DNA of 64,000 bases from Brachypterus glaber. Lineage: Eukaryota > Arthropoda > Insecta > Coleoptera > Kateretidae. A program made the translations under genes and the position numbers. Where the stretch lies: positions 87,466,895 through 87,530,894 of the forward strand of contig OY294044.1 of NCBI GenBank assembly GCA_958510825.1, written 5' to 3'. A model generated the notes under the pieces. It did not search any database and was not told the DNA's origin. It saw only the letters and a program-made list of their open reading frames with translations. Below, piece after piece: positions 31,467 through 43,925 of this stretch. Within the stretch, counting starts at the first letter, position 1. Every line of letters starts with the position of its first letter.

Positions 31467-32307
31467 AATACAATCAATGTGCCATATTATTTTTATGTCA
31501 GGGCCACTTCTATATGCGCTATATTATGTACCCAACTATTAAATATTATACATAATATATTATTTTATAAACTTTTCTTTATTAAGTTTAGAATAAAATT
31601 AATAATATTAATTAAATAAATATATTAAATATGTAAATATATTTTATTTATTAATATTAAAAGATCCGGCAAATTGAATCAGTTTTGGAGATAGAGGTCC
31701 TTAACCTTGCGATTTTTGCATTTAAAGCATACACGGAAAAAAACCAAATCTATAGTCAAGAATAATCATATACTTAAAATTTTACACTTGTTCTAAGTAT
31801 AATATTCTTTTCATTATTTGAAGCCAATATACTCTTATACTTGTTTTCCAAACAGTCACTTTAAGTAATTTTGTATTTGAAAAAATAATAAATTGTCTTA
31901 TATACACTCTTAAAAGGTGAATAACATCTTTAGCGAAAAATAAGCTATTGTATAAATACTTTTATATAATTATAAGTAATCTTAATTTTATTTAGACTTT
32001 AAATAAGTATACTATTCTCACCACATTTCCAAGAATTACTATTCTCAAGGTTATATTATGTGACATTTTATAGATGTTATTTAGTACAGGCTTGTGTAAT
32101 TTTTCAATGTCAGTGAACTTGACAGTGTTATGCTATAGGTGGCGCAACATGTCATTTCCTACCACTAACAAAACTTTTAAAATTAATAAAGTCGTTCTTG
32201 GAATAGTTTCGATACACATTATAGGGTTGGTATGGATCAAGATATCTGCAGGCTTTAGCATAAAGGAACTAGTTCCTCCAGTCATCTTGGGGAACATCCC
32301 CACTTTC
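31467..32307. other. Non-coding AT-rich DNA, no gene seen
   Basis: No structure was recognised. The ORF at 32,074-32,451 covers the following minisatellite and shows no family signature. Confidence 0.4.
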
Positions 32308-32377
32308 GGTTTCCTCACTACCGGTTTCCTCACTTCCGGTTTCCTCACTTCCGGTTTCCTCACTTCCGGTGTCCTCA
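32308..32377. repeat. 15-bp minisatellite, GGTTTCCTCACTTCC
   Basis: Four full 15-base units and a fifth partial one. Since 15 is a multiple of three, it gives the GFLTS repeat in one frame and RKPEV in the reverse, which is why two ORFs cross it. Confidence 0.92.
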
Positions 32378-33178
32378 AATTATTGAAAATGGATTTATGT
32401 GGGGGTGCATGTCTAGGGGTAGATGTAGATTTTTTTCCGTGTAGTTGGTAGTGCTACCAACTAAAAGAAAATATGAAAGAATATTTGTTTTCATAACATT
32501 ATATTATTTATTTATTTATTAAAAATAGGAAACGTTACAATTTAGTTATTAAAAATATGAAACGTTACAAGAAAAGGATGTTCGTAAAAGAAAAGTTACA
32601 GTTACAGGCCTGGAAAAAACATGGCAACGGGTCAAAAATGTTAGCTCTCCTGTATTAAAATTAACATCATATGTATCATCGTGTATGCTGCATAAGAAAA
32701 AAACTATTTAAAAAAGTTAAAATTCCAGAAAAATAATAATACAATTTAAAAGTCGGACATTCAGAAAAATTACATACCTATATAGTCTGGTATACTCTCA
32801 AAAAGCTCGAGGGCCTAAAAATATTCTCACGAGCCCAATTATTCAATTATATTCTGACTTATATACAAGTTCGTATACGAAGAGATACCCCTCGTAGGTA
32901 TAATTATGTTAATTTTAATATGTGTTTTACATTGTATACTGCATCAGGTTTTAAATTATATTTTTTGGCCTCTACTTGATCGCTACTATCCCTCTATTAT
33001 ACACGGTGTTTCAAATATACTATATACTAAAGAATATGGCACAAAACGTTGCTTTTTGGTGACCTATGCATATATAAGCAATGATTTGGTGAAAGGGATA
33101 AGGCTTTAATTCTGCTTGAGTAATTTAAATAGTTGGCATTTTGAATTCTACTTCTTGCGCGAAATTTAAATTGCCAGG
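32378..33178. other. Non-coding DNA, no gene seen
   Basis: Contains a two-copy short repeat AAAATA(G/T)GAAACGTTACAA at about 32,522-32,570. Nothing else was recognised. Confidence 0.4.
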
Positions 33179-33330
33179 TTGGGATTGGACGAGAGGCTGA
33201 CCGCGAGGAAATCTTTTGTACAAGCCAGAGGAACTCAGGAGGAACTCTGGAGGAACTCTGAAGAACTCTCGAGGAACTCTTTGCAAAAAGGAACTCTTTG
33301 CAAAAAGGAACTCTTTTGTACAAATTTCAG
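33179..33330. repeat. GGAACTCT minisatellite block 1
   Basis: Repeats of GAGGAACTCTG (10-11 bp) followed by three copies of GGAACTCTTTG(C/T)(A/A)AAAA, ending TTTGTACAAATTTCAGACGC and GGTCAG. The start GGCTGACCGCGAGGAAATCT, TTTGTACAA is an inverted version of that end, so the block has inverted borders. The four ORFs over it are artefacts. Confidence 0.75.
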
Positions 33331-33436
33331 ACGCGGTCAGAAACAATTATTACTTATGCGGAGTAAATATTTTCAAACTAGATGATCCGTTACAAACGCC
33401 TTATCAAAACATTCTACCTATGTGCGCCTTTTTTGC

Positions 33437-33765
33437 AGGGGCGCCATGTTTGGTGGAAACCGTCAGGGATAAAGCTTAATTTTGGGGGGCCAAGTTTGGT
33501 TGAAACCGTTAGGGACAAAGCTTTATTTTCATGAAGGTAATTGCGCCAATTTTTGTTTTGAAGGGGCGCCAAGTTTGGCAGAAACCATCAGGGACAATGC
33601 TTTTTTTTCTTGAAGGTAAATTTGGGCCGCCATTTTTTATTTGAAGGGGCGCCAAGTTTGGTAGTAACCGTCAGTCAGGGACAAAGCTTCATTTCATGAA
33701 GGTATTCTTTGGGCGCCTACTTCTATTTTTGTAGGGGCGCCAAGTTTGGTTGAAACAAAGCTCTT
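33437..33765. repeat. ~80-bp array, GGGGCGCCAAGTTTGG
   Basis: About five units begin near 33437, 33484, 33561, 33644 and 33731. Each has GGGGCGCCAAGTTTGG, GAAACC(G/A)T(C/T)AGGGA, CAAAGCTT and TCATGAAGGTA. It sits between the two GGAACTCT blocks. Confidence 0.75.
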
Positions 33766-33840
33766 TTTTGGGTGCCTTATTGGCAGTAGTGCTTGCATAG
33801 CGGTAATTTCTACGGCTTATTTGCAAAAAATTACCCCTTC

Positions 33841-33925
33841 CAGAGAGGTAAGAGGAACACAGGAGGAACTCCCAAGGAACTCTGAGGAACTCTTTTGTAC
33901 AAATTTCAGACGCGGTCAGCCCCTC
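33841..33925. repeat. GGAACTCT minisatellite block 2
   Basis: GAGGAACACAGGAGGAACTC, CCAAGGAACTCTGAGGAACTC then TTTTGTACAAATTTCAGACG, CGGTCAGCCCCTC repeats the end of block 1. Confidence 0.75.
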
Positions 33926-34861
33926 GGGATTGGATATGTAACCAACTATAAAAAAAACCATAGAAATTACTAATTTTTAACGGTTTTACGATTTAAAAAT
34001 AGCGTTAAAAATGGCGCATGTGACAAAGACAGCATTATGTGTGAGAAAAAAATGGCTGCCATCAGGGTGATGTCAAAAATTTTTATTCGCAGAAGGACAA
34101 TGGGCTTTTCCCTCCTCTAAATCATTGCCTATGAGTTAAGCCGGAAGCTTTTAATCCCATGGACCCATCCTCGTAATAAAATGACAATAATATTATGTTA
34201 ATATAGAGGGACTTTAAATCAAATCATATATCGAAGAAATCTATACCATTGCATTATAAAATTTAGATTTGTATTTGAATATGCCATAAAATATGAAATA
34301 TAAAATATACGAGTTTCAGAAAACGGTTTGAATCTGAAATCATATCGCTTTGAAAGGGGTTGTATAACTCAAAAATACATTTACATATTATATAAGGAGT
34401 AAAATAAAGGAGAACGTTTCTATTCAGGACCGGACAGTGGTTTTGAAACAAGGGTCCAAATTCTGCGACCTTGGCCAAGTTGGCTCAAGCCACCAGCAAG
34501 TTGATGACTAGAGTAAAATTGAATAGAATATTACCTTTATTTCATAAAAAAGACAGTTATAAATTATAACTTATAATAATAAAATACTAATAATTATAAA
34601 ATATTTATAAAATCTTTTAAAGAAACGGTGTCTAAAATACAAATAAAAATTAAATAAGTTAAATAGGTTAAAATCAAAATATTAAAATATAAAAGTTGTA
34701 TGTCAAACCAACTTTTATAATTTTTTCATCGCAAAATTATATAAATTTTTTTATTACTTTTCTTAATTTTTTTACAGGCGTATTCTTTAATTTGGTTAAT
34801 TTAATTCCATTCTCAATTACTAAAGTAAAACTTTTTTTGTCAATTTTTAAATAGCAAATTA
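33926..34861. other. Non-coding DNA, no gene seen
   Basis: AT-rich, with no element ends or coding frame recognised. Confidence 0.4.
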
Positions 34862-35180
34862 TGGTTCTGTCAGTAGTTCAGTAACTTTATGCATTACTGA
34901 CTAGCGCGGTACTGCGATAGGCTTGCTTGTTCATAAAAGTCAACCTATAAAACCCGTCATTACATTTTATAAAAAGAATATATTTGTGGTATTTTTTGGT
35001 AAATAATAAATTATTAATAATTATAAATAGTAATACTTACATTCATATTTGATTATCAATTAGTACCTATGCAATCTTGTTGTATTTTAAAGAGAAATAC
35101 TGAAAAACAAAATACTACAGCGATTCTCACTAGAATTTTCTACAGTAGAAAATTCCCGATATAACTGTAATATGATTGCA
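34862..35180 (+). repeat. Dispersed repeat, inverse copy at 60095-60400
   Basis: Shares, in reverse complement, TACTGACTAGCGCGGTACTG, ATAAAAGTCAACCTATAAAA, AGAGAAATACT and the hairpin TAGAATTTTCTACAGTAGAA with 60,115-60,372. It is an AT-rich non-coding element whose true ends are not clear. Confidence 0.7.
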
Positions 35181-35875
35181 CAGAAATAAACACGTGGCCA
35201 AATATTGTTAAATGATTTGTTGATAAAAACGTTAACAAATAATAGTACCTATGCTATAGGGCGTGTTATAGAAAAAACTCCGTATTGTGATGCCAGGAAA
35301 AAATTGAAGAATAATAAGAAGAATTACCTTATTTAAAAACGGCTTCATGAGCGGTTTCAATTTTTGTCAAAAACTGTTTAGAAATGTCCCAGTGACAACC
35401 TACAATAAAAAATCAGGAGTGGTTTGACTTTTCATTTAACTTTGTTTAAGTCTACCCGTGACCTGTAGCAAACTCATGTACGAAGAACTTTAGGCATTTT
35501 ACATCCTGGACATCGATACTTCCATCGATAAAACTGTCTTTTTCGGTATTGCGTGGGAAGTGCAGGTGATCGTGGGTTTTGGGAGAAATAAGTGTCCATC
35601 GCTGCCCTATTATCAAGAAAAAATAAATTAGCACGAAAAGAGCGATGCATACTGTTCCTCGAACTAAATTTCATTTTCTATTATAAAATTTCTTCATGTC
35701 AAGTAATATAGTAGTAATAAACATACATTTTAAATTACTAAAATTCTAAAATTTACATAAATGTTATTAAAATATTTAAGCACTTACACACAAAAATTTA
35801 GTGGCAAATATGCAGTATAAAATTTAAACGAAATTTAAGAATGATGTTATTCTATTCAAAACCAGTAGAGGCATC
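35181..35875. other. Non-coding DNA, no gene seen
   Basis: Two overlapping minus-strand ORFs (60-66 residues, 35,452-35,674) have no recognisable motif and compete with each other, so neither is called. Confidence 0.35.
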
Positions 35876-36066
35876 TGCGTTACAAGTTTTTCCTACGACC
35901 TAGTAGTTAGTGCGATCAGCTGATTTTACATATCTGCTGTCAGAAAATTAGTTAAAGTTAAACACATAACCTCAAATTCACAAACTAATTTTGAAATAAT
36001 TTTTGCGTTTTTTTTTGCGTTTTTTTTTATTTTTAGGTGTAAGGTCGTAGGAAAAATAGTATATGC
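35876..36066. mobile_element. Possible foldback element, TTTTTCCTACGACC ends
   Basis: GTTTTTCCTACGACCTA at about 35,887 is mirrored by AAGGTCGTAGGAAAAATA at about 36,041. The arms are short, with a low-complexity TTTTTTGCG inside. Confidence 0.5.
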
Positions 36067-36289
36067 ACCTCGACGCATACTATTTCAGTGCACATCGCGT
36101 ACTCGGTGAGTAAGGTATTTAAGACAAATTTTATCTCGCGTTGAATTTCACAATCAACTAAAACTTTTAGCTTATTGTAGTCTAAAAGTGTACTTGTTAT
36201 TAACAAAAATTACATTAATTTACAAAAATTATATTAATGTTAATTTAATTAACCCCTTGACTCACCACTTTTTTTCGAAAAAGTGGTTA

Positions 36290-36600
36290 ATTTTTCGCCA
36301 AAATATAAGTCGCCCGAGATAAGGTAAGGTAAGCGGAGAGGAGCCCAACCTATTGTCAACGAGTTAACTCTGGTGAGCGCATTAAGGCGTTAAAGTTAAA
36401 GCGGGTAAGCGGAACAGAGCCAACCTATTAGGCTTGTTCGAGATTCGAGTTCAGAACTGTTCAGAACTGGTTCTGACCAATGGAGGTTTAATCCTTATTA
36501 CCATGTAACTTTAAATAACCAATAAACAGTAGTCCAGAACTGATTCTAGCGTATCCCGAACCAAGCTATTGTAAACGAGTAAACTCGTGTGTGTGTGCGT
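36290..36600. repeat. CAACCTATTGT(C/A)AACGAGT repeats with a small nested foldback
   Basis: Units run AAGCGGA(A/G)(C/A)AGAGCC, AACCTATT, GTCAACGAGTTAACTC, GCGCATTAAGGCGTTA. One unit is split by a sequence (36,430-36,566) whose ends, GGCTTGTTCGAGATTCGAGT and ATCCCGAACCAAGC, and inner CAGAACTG words are inverted. Confidence 0.6.
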
Positions 36601-37729
36601 TAAGGGGTTAATACAATTTTGTTAATATAATGAATTCATTGATGTATGAAACGAATTTTAAGCATTATCGGGTCAAAATTAATGACATCCATTTGCCGGT
36701 GTATCAAGGTTCAAGCTTAATTTTGATACTTAATTTATTATTTTAAGCAATTTTTTTTGTAGTTAAATAAGTATTCCACGAGTGCTTATCTAACTATAGA
36801 AAGGATGTTTTAAGTAAAAATACACTCAAAAAAATCTCATCTTGTAAAATCAATAAGAAATTATATTAATTTAAAAAAATTGCCTTTTAAAATACTAAAA
36901 GTAAAAATTTTACGTTTTAGTTATGAATAATATTAATTTAAAACAATAATTTTTACACCAAAACGTTTTTCACTTTAAAGTAAAAGTATTGTCCCTTACT
37001 TTCTTATTTTAATGTTTTCTTAATAAAATTATATTTCCCTTTATATTGTTGAAAAATATCAATATATTAAAAGAATTCTTTTTAAAATAACCAGTTTTTG
37101 TATTCAAATCATTTCTAGTTTACGAATGATTTAAAAGGAATCATTTTTCAAATTACAATGAATATTTTTATTTATACAATGGCTTATAAAATTAAAAAAT
37201 ATCTTTTTGAATTAACAGAAAACACTGTCGGAGCAAAAACATATAGGTTTTCTTTTAAATCTTATGACTTTTGTTTGATTTTACAACGATTTTTTTCTGA
37301 GTGTATTAACTAGATTCAAATATAGATATAATAAAATACATTGTATATTATAGTGTAACTTGGTATAACTATAGCTATAAATATATATTATAGATAATTA
37401 CACTATTGAATTTTAATTATAACCAGCCTAACAATAAATTGGGGGCTTGCATCCTCAATGAAAAAAAATACAAACAATATCTTATGGTTGGCCATTAACA
37501 CTAACCTCACTAAAAATTTGAGCAATAAAATTGTATAATTATTTGACACATTTCACCCCCCAGTATAAAATGTATGTAAAATTTGTAGGAAAATATTTTT
37601 TTCTAAATACGCATTTTCATGATATAATCAGGGAGGTTGAAGCCTCCTTCCCAGAAAAAGCAGTAAGGGGCACCAAAACGAGCTTTTTTTAAGGTATATA
37701 TTGCGTTCAAGTGGGCCATAGACCTTTAG
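36601..37729. other. Non-coding AT-rich DNA, no gene seen
   Basis: Very AT-rich and without recognised repeats or frames. Confidence 0.4.
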
Positions 37730-38125
37730 ATTCTTAAAAATTTTGGCCTGCGGCAGTAGAGGTTTCTTACACTTTTGTGAAATTTGGAATTGTAAATACC
37801 TGCGGCACTAGGGGTTTTTCGCATTTTTGTGAAATTTTTAATAATAAAACTGTTTAATAATTAAAATAGACCATCAAGTTGGTAAAAATTTTCGCCTGTG
37901 GCACTCGGGCCTTCTACGTTTTTTTTATTTGAAACTATGACTTAAGCGTAAAAATTTTCGCCTGCGGCGCTTGCATTTTTCTGAAATTTTCAGTAATAAT
38001 ACTGTCTAAGAATTAAAAAAAATCGCCTGTGGCACTAGGGGTTTTTCACGTTTTTGTAGAACTTAAAAGTGAAATTTAAAAAAAAATTCTCCTGCGGCGC
38101 TAGAGTTTCTTGTATTTTTGTGAAA
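37730..38125 (+). repeat. Degenerate array with TTCGCCTGCGGCGCT words
   Basis: Five copies of (A)TTTTCGCCTG(C/T)GGC(G/A)CT followed by GGGGTTTTTC-like and TTTGTGAAATTT, related to 20420-20990. Confidence 0.75.
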
Positions 38126-38674
38126 TTTTTGACACATAATTTGTCAGCAAGTAGATATTACTATTTTTTAGTTTTGTATTCATTTTTTGTTTTATATATG
38201 CACAATGAATGGGTTTAAACAAAAATCTATCAAAATTAAAAAAAAAAAGAAAAAAAATTTCTATATTTTTTATGAATTATGCAGGTCAAATAACGTATCA
38301 TATATTTTTGTTTCATTGCAAAATAAAATTATGTACTTATGGTTAAAGTTAGATAAAGCTTTAAAGAATAGAAATACCATTCTATAACAGTATAATTCTA
38401 AGCAGGTATTGTGCAAATAATTAAAAAAAAAACATTTTTTTTAATCCATTACATCTTTAGTTCTTTAGTTTCAAGAGAATTAAATTTTATAAGATTTTGA
38501 ATTTTTTGAATGAAAAAAGCTTTGGGTTCAAATGTTATTTTCTGCGATGCAGGCGATTTTTTTTAACATTTAGTTCACTTATTTTTAATCACCTCAGATT
38601 TGAAAATAGAATTTAATTTCTTGAAATATTATTTCATAAATTTTAATTAAGAAAATCTCCAATATACAATTTAT
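38126..38674. other. Non-coding AT-rich DNA, no gene seen
   Basis: An A-rich run near 38,238 makes a 66-residue lysine-rich ORF that has no credible function. Confidence 0.4.
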
Positions 38675-39494
38675 TTAGGCACATTTTTTTGGCCAACAGG
38701 AGGGCTCAAAGCTTATTGAGTTTGTTTAAATAAAATTTTGTAAATTAATATTTTCAAACCAATAAAGCATTAAATTCTAACTGGATTCTTATTTCCGACC
38801 CCTGATCTAATGACTTAAATAAATAATATAAAATCCTTATTTGAAATACAAATTCCTTTCTTCTAATTCATTTAAAAAGTTTAGGAACAATTTTTTGGCC
38901 AACAGGAGGGCTCAAAGCTTCTTGAGTTTGTTTAATTAAAATTTTGTAAATTAATATTTTTAACACCAATAAAGCATTAAATTCTAACTGGATTATTATT
39001 TCCGACCCCAGATCTAATGACTTAAATAAATAATATAAAATCCTTATTTGAAATACAAAAGGTAAGGTCCTTCTAATTCATTTAAAAAGTTTAGGCACAA
39101 TTTTTTGGCCAACAGGAGGGCTCAGAGCTTCTTGAGTTTGTTTAAATAACATTTTGTAAATTAATATTTTCAACACCAATAAAGCATTAAATTCTAACTG
39201 GATTTTTACTTCCGACCCCTGATCTAAATACAAATAAATAATATAAAATCCTTATTTAAAATACAAATTCCTTTCCTTCTGATTCATTTAAAAAGTTTAG
39301 GCACAATTTTTTGGCCAACAGGAGGGCTCAAAGCTTCTTGAGATTGTTTAAATAAAATTTTGTAAATTAATATTTTCAACAGCAATAAAGCATTAAATTC
39401 TAACTGGATTCTTATTTCCGACCCCTGATCTAATGACTTAAATAAATAATATAAAATCCTTATTTGAAATACAAATTCCTTTCCTTCTAATTCA
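38675..39494. repeat. 206-bp satellite, four tandem copies
   Basis: Copies start with TTAGGCACA(A)TTTTTTGGCC at 38675, 38881, 39091 and 39297, with spacing 206, 210 and 206. Each contains AACAGGAGGGCTCAAAGCTT, CAATAAAGCATTAAATTCTA, ACTGGATT and TTTCCGACCCC(T/A)GATCT. Identity is high, so the array expanded recently. It contains no coding sequence. Confidence 0.93.
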
Positions 39495-39888
39495 TAATTA
39501 TAATTAAAAATAATTAATTACTCCTATTAAATGTTATATTTATTGTTTTTTTTATTATATTACAAATCACGGATGTACTTAATTCTTGTACACGTAAAAA
39601 TTTTGAACTTGTTGGACCAGTTTTAATCAAGAGAAAAATAAACCGACCGCATCTATGATTTAATCATAGGAAAAAAAGGATATAAGACAGGATGTCTTTT
39701 GCCTTAGACTAAATTGACTTAATTATGCCCGTGTTTTAAAAATAATAAGCTTATCAATTATTTATAACATCTTTTTTGTTTTTACGATTTACTTATATTG
39801 CATTATTTTAATTGCTGTATTAAAGTTACTAGTCAGGAGCCCCGTTCTTCCCACGGGAAAATTTATTTTGTATCTACCTTCTTCTTTT

Positions 39889-40025
39889 TACTATAAAATA
39901 ACAGTATATTAAAGTACTAGTTTCATAACATAACTAGTACTTTAGAAAACTCGCCGCAAGCGGCTCGTTTTCTAAACTTGTACTCGTGCGCTAAAAATGT
40001 GTTATGAAACGAGTGCTTTATAAAA
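39889..40025. mobile_element. Palindromic MITE, relative of 21083-21307
   Basis: TAAAGTACTAGTTTCATAAC is mirrored by GTTATGAAACGAGTGCTTTA. The centre AAACTCGCCGCAAGCGGCTC forms a tight hairpin, as in the 21-kb element. Confidence 0.75.
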
Positions 40026-40659
40026 TTTTTTCTATTTTGCTCTAAAATTTAAAAAAACTTACATTTAAATTGATGACTGATTTAGGGATTTTTGTTTTGG
40101 ATTGGCATTACAGTTTACACCATGTTTAAAATTCTAGGAACAAATGCTATTTTGATATATTTTATAGTCATCTCTTCTCTGTTTTACTGAAATTAACCAA
40201 GCCACAATTTTAACATGGTAAAAATAACCTAAACACAAAATTTTGTAAAAAATTCAACTTTAAAGCGATAGGCCAGGTCTGTTGCCAACCCAAAAGGACC
40301 TAAAGTACAGACCTCTTATGGGCCTATAAGAACACGCAAAATGCGTGTGATTATGAGCCTGTAAGAGTCGCAAAATAGAAAAAAATAAATATGAAACGGG
40401 TACCTTTTCTAGACGGGTGTAAAAATGAAGACCTTTATAAAATAAGATATCAAATTGACTTTGGCTAAACTTCTTGTTTTGGTTTTTCACGAATTCTTCT
40501 CTATTCCTGTATTTTTAATCCATTTCCTTTTGTTTTTTCTTTGTAGATTTATCTGATTGTTTTACTGGCCGAAATGTTATTTTAACTATGATTGAAATTT
40601 TAGTGTCAAAGTTCCTCAATCGTTTGGTGAAAGAATTTTTTAAATCGGACATTCCGTTA
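40026..40659. other. Non-coding DNA, no gene seen
   Basis: The ORF at 40,260-40,490 shows no family signature. CCTATAAGAACACGCAAAAT and GAGCCTGTAAGAGTCGCAAA are short near-repeats. Confidence 0.35.
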
Positions 40660-40790
40660 AAAAGTTACAATGTACATAAAGACAGACAGACAGACAGACA
40701 GGCAGGCAGACCGATATTTTTTCAACATCCACTTTTTTCACATTTTTTCGACGTTTCATGACATTCTTAACCCGAAAATGCAGACGGGTG
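40660..40790. repeat. (ACAG)n repeat within a transposon-like end
   Basis: CCGTTAAAAAGTTACAATGT, ACATAAAGACAGACAGACAG then GTCG/CGACGTTTCATGACATT. The same arrangement (ACAGACAG, a TTTTTTT stretch, AACGTC) recurs at 45,722-45,815 and 50,345-50,420, pointing to one dispersed family. Confidence 0.6.
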
Positions 40791-41084
40791 TTTCCACCCG
40801 TAAAACAATAACATGTAACAAACAATTTTACTATTAACCACAAAGGCGTAGCCAAGATTTTATTCTGGGGGAGGATGTAACAGACTCCGCGCATTAGCCA
40901 TTTACAACATTTTGCATATCATAATTTTATTTATACTTGCGTAACTTGTTGGTAATATTAGCGCCGCGGTCGAATTTTTTTTAAAAAGGTCAAAGGTCAC
41001 GTGACGTAACAATTGAAGATCCAAATGAAACCCAACCTGTCTCTAAGACAATAGATATACATTTATCCATAGCCATTAAGTCTT

Positions 41085-41180
41085 AATTGCTTTCTAATTT
41101 TGAAAATTTTCAAAATTTCGGGAATTTGGTATATTGGGGTTTTGGGATTGCTGAAAGTGAATCTGATAATAAAAAATCCA
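41085..41180 (+). repeat. Single copy of the GCTGAAAGTGAATCTGATAA repeat
   Basis: TTGCTTTCTAATTTTGAAAA, TATATTGGGGTTTTGGGATT and GCTGAAAGTGAATCTGATAA match the 13.4-kb array unit. Confidence 0.7.
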
Positions 41181-41475
41181 TTTTACTCGGCAGTGTATTT
41201 TTGTATTGCGTTAAGGGCTACATAGAACAAGATTCTTCTTAGTATTTATTAATACTAATAATTTATAATTAAGTATACCATATATAAGTAGGCATGCCAG
41301 TTGATGGACTTCTGAGAAATATTTTCCTTGTGCACATAAAATCCTAATTGGTCCCAGTTTCACAATTATGGATGTAATACTATTATAGTAAAATAGTTTT
41401 CGGAATAGAAAATGTTTTTCTAAACACGTTTTTATTTAATACGTGTGTGAGAGTCAGAATGCAATTAATTACTCT

Positions 41476-41881
41476 TTATTGTTTTAAATTAAATTTTATT
41501 TTGCAAATTTGGCATGAGATATATTTAATGGAGCATAAGTTGAGAAATCGGGTTTCTTTTTTGAACATTTGGTAACATTGATTTTTGTAAGAATTTAGCG
41601 CAACTAAAACTCTATCGACATTCCTGCCATTACCCCATTGACATATTACATTATATGAGAGATGTGAATAGACCATTGAGTAATAAATACTTAAAATACC
41701 TGATTCATCCAAATCATATTTCATTTTTAAAATAGCATAGTAGGCGGAGTTAAGTTTTTTGCATACCTGGTCAATGTGATAATCCCATGAAAAGTCATTG
41801 TTAAAAATAGTACCCAAAAATTTTGCACTAGAGGATATTTCAATATTATTAATAATAAAATTTGGATTAAGCTTTTTACAA
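41476..41881 (-). mobile_element. LINE reverse transcriptase thumb fragment
   Basis: The minus-strand frame runs KLNPNFIINNIEISSSAKFL, then GTIFNNDFSWDYHIDQVCKK, LNSAYYAILKMKYDLDESGI, and a segment ending in HLSYNVICQWGN. This is the stretch after the YxDD palm in LINE reverse transcriptases (KFLG...W..H...L...Y). The part after GRNVDRVLVA departs from the family's usual QKRAIR motif, which suggests a frameshift. Both ends are lost. It is a third LINE lineage in the window. Confidence 0.75.
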
Positions 41882-42049
41882 TTAAATTATTCATTTTTTA
41901 GTCGATGATATTCAAAAGTCAAGTAACGTACTTGCAATGTTATGCAAGAAACATTTTTCTCTTTGCACTTTGTTGGTCAATGGGTATTAGACTCGTTTGG
42001 ACGTTTTGAAAGGAGGACCTCTAATATTAAAAGTATTTTTTATATAAGC

Positions 42050-43925
42050 CATAATAATATAAGATTATTTTTTAAGTGTTTTGTCCGTAAATTAATTATA
42101 AAAACAGAATAGAAAAAATGAATATCAATAAATTATAATGTTTTTAATCCTTGCTGACAGTTTCGATCCCTTTTTTTGTGAACATTGTCAAAGCAGGAAA
42201 TTATTAATTTACATGAAATTAATCATGTAGGATTTAAATTAATAGCTATTTAAATATATTTCCTATAATAAAATTTACAAAAAACTGCATTAAATTGCGT
42301 TAACATATTTTTTCGAAACATTGATTAATAGACAAAATCGAAGCTTGTATTTTATCTATACAGGCCCGGACTGGCTTTTTTGGGGGCCCTCGGTTAGAGA
42401 CTGAAGAGGGGCCCCCTTACCAAGAGGGTTCCAGGGCACAGTAATCCCAGAAAAAAAAAGTTACAAAATTTTGTTTTTTTTTTGCACAGTGTCATTTTTT
42501 GCACCGTTGATTACGAAAAAAATAATTTAAAATTTCACAAAAATGCAAGAAACTCTCGCACCGCAAGAGGAAATTTTTACAAATTTTCTGTTTAAGTTTG
42601 AGAAACAAATAAAAAAAGAAAGAAAGCCCTAGCGCTGCCGGCGAAAATGTTTACATAGTTGCCTAATTTCATTTATAAATTATTTTTAAATTGGCATAAT
42701 TGCCAGTACTAAAATTTAAAAAATAAGACGTGCTGGATTTTTTTTAAGGTCAAATTTGGATTCTGCGCCTTTAAATTGATAAGAAAAATATATTTTTTGG
42801 GCTCGGGAAAAAAGTTTACACTATACGTACTTTAATTTTGTTTCTTCTTCATTTATTTACTTTTTACGAACAAACTAAGCAAAAATATTTGTATAAATAT
42901 TTTTGTAGAGAATTTTATAATCTAAAAATTAAGTCCTATAAAATTTTTATATAGATTTGATAGTTTTGCCACAAAAGAGCAATTAAGTAAACTCTGCACT
43001 TTCATTTTAAGCTTTTTATTTTTTTTTGCGTACTTACTCTGACAGTAGATCCTTGGCATATATATTTTTGAGTTCCTCTTTTTTATTAATATACCCTAAA
43101 AGTTTCAAAATCCTATTCTTTTTTTTAAGATTTTGAAAAAAAAAACGTAATTATTTTCTGGACTTATATCTCAAAAATTTTAGGTACTGAAATTTTTCTA
43201 AGGTCAGATTCGGTTTCTACACCTTCGAATTAGTAAGAAAAATTTACTTTACTTTCCGATCGGTGCGAAAAAAAAGTTGAGATATTTTGCCTAGTGTAAT
43301 TGTTGTAAGTGTTTTGTCCGTAAATTAATTATAAAAACAGAATTAAAAAAAAATGAATATCAATAAATTATAAAAAGTTTTTAATCCTTGCTGACAGTTT
43401 CGATCCCGTTTTTTGTAAACATTGTCAAAGCAGGAAATTATTAATTTACATTAAACATGAATTTAATCATGTAGGATTTAAATTAATAGCTATTTAAATA
43501 TATTTCCTATAACATAATAAAATTTACAAAAAACTGCATTAAACTGAGGTAACATTTTTTTTCGAAACTTTGTATCTTGTCGGTTAAATAGAAATATTGA
43601 TTAATACACAAAATCGAAGCTTGTATCTCATCTATACAGGGCCGGACTGGCTCTTTTGGAGGCCCTCGGTTAGACACTGAAGAGGGGCCCCCTTACCAAG
43701 AGGGTTCCAGGGCACAGTAGTCCCAGAAAAAAAAAGTTTTTTTTTGCACAGTGTCATTTTTTGCACCGTTGATTACGAAAAAAATAATTTAAAATTTCAC
43801 AAAAATGCAAGAAACTCTTGCACCGCAAGTGGAAATTTTTACAAATTTTCTGTTTAAGTTTGAGAAACTTAAATAAAAAAAAAAAAAGAAATCCCTAGCG
43901 CTACTGGCGAAAATGTTTACATAGT
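42050..43925. repeat. Direct duplication of ~600 bp (42050-42660 and 43310-43925)
   Basis: AAGTGTTTTGTCCGTAAATT, TTTTTAATCCTTGCTGACAG, CATGTAGGATTTAAATTAAT, ATCTATACAG and GGGGCCCCCTTACCAAGAGG, GCACCGTTGATTACGAAAAA occur in the same order in both. Differences are scattered substitutions and small indels. The copy includes the left end of the element described next. Confidence 0.9.

Noticed and set aside
32074..32451. 125-residue ORF with GFLTSGFLTSG
   Set aside because: The regular part is a 15-bp minisatellite and the rest has no family signature or start context.
38675..39494. Regular repeats considered as a CRISPR array
   Set aside because: Whole 206-bp units repeat without unique spacers, and the DNA is eukaryotic. 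It is a satellite.
42157..43410. GCTGACAGTTTCGATCCC at two places, resembling the GAAACTGTCAG part of the 5.3-kb hammerhead
   Set aside because: No CUGANGA core lies upstream on the minus strand. The similarity is limited to about 10 bases.
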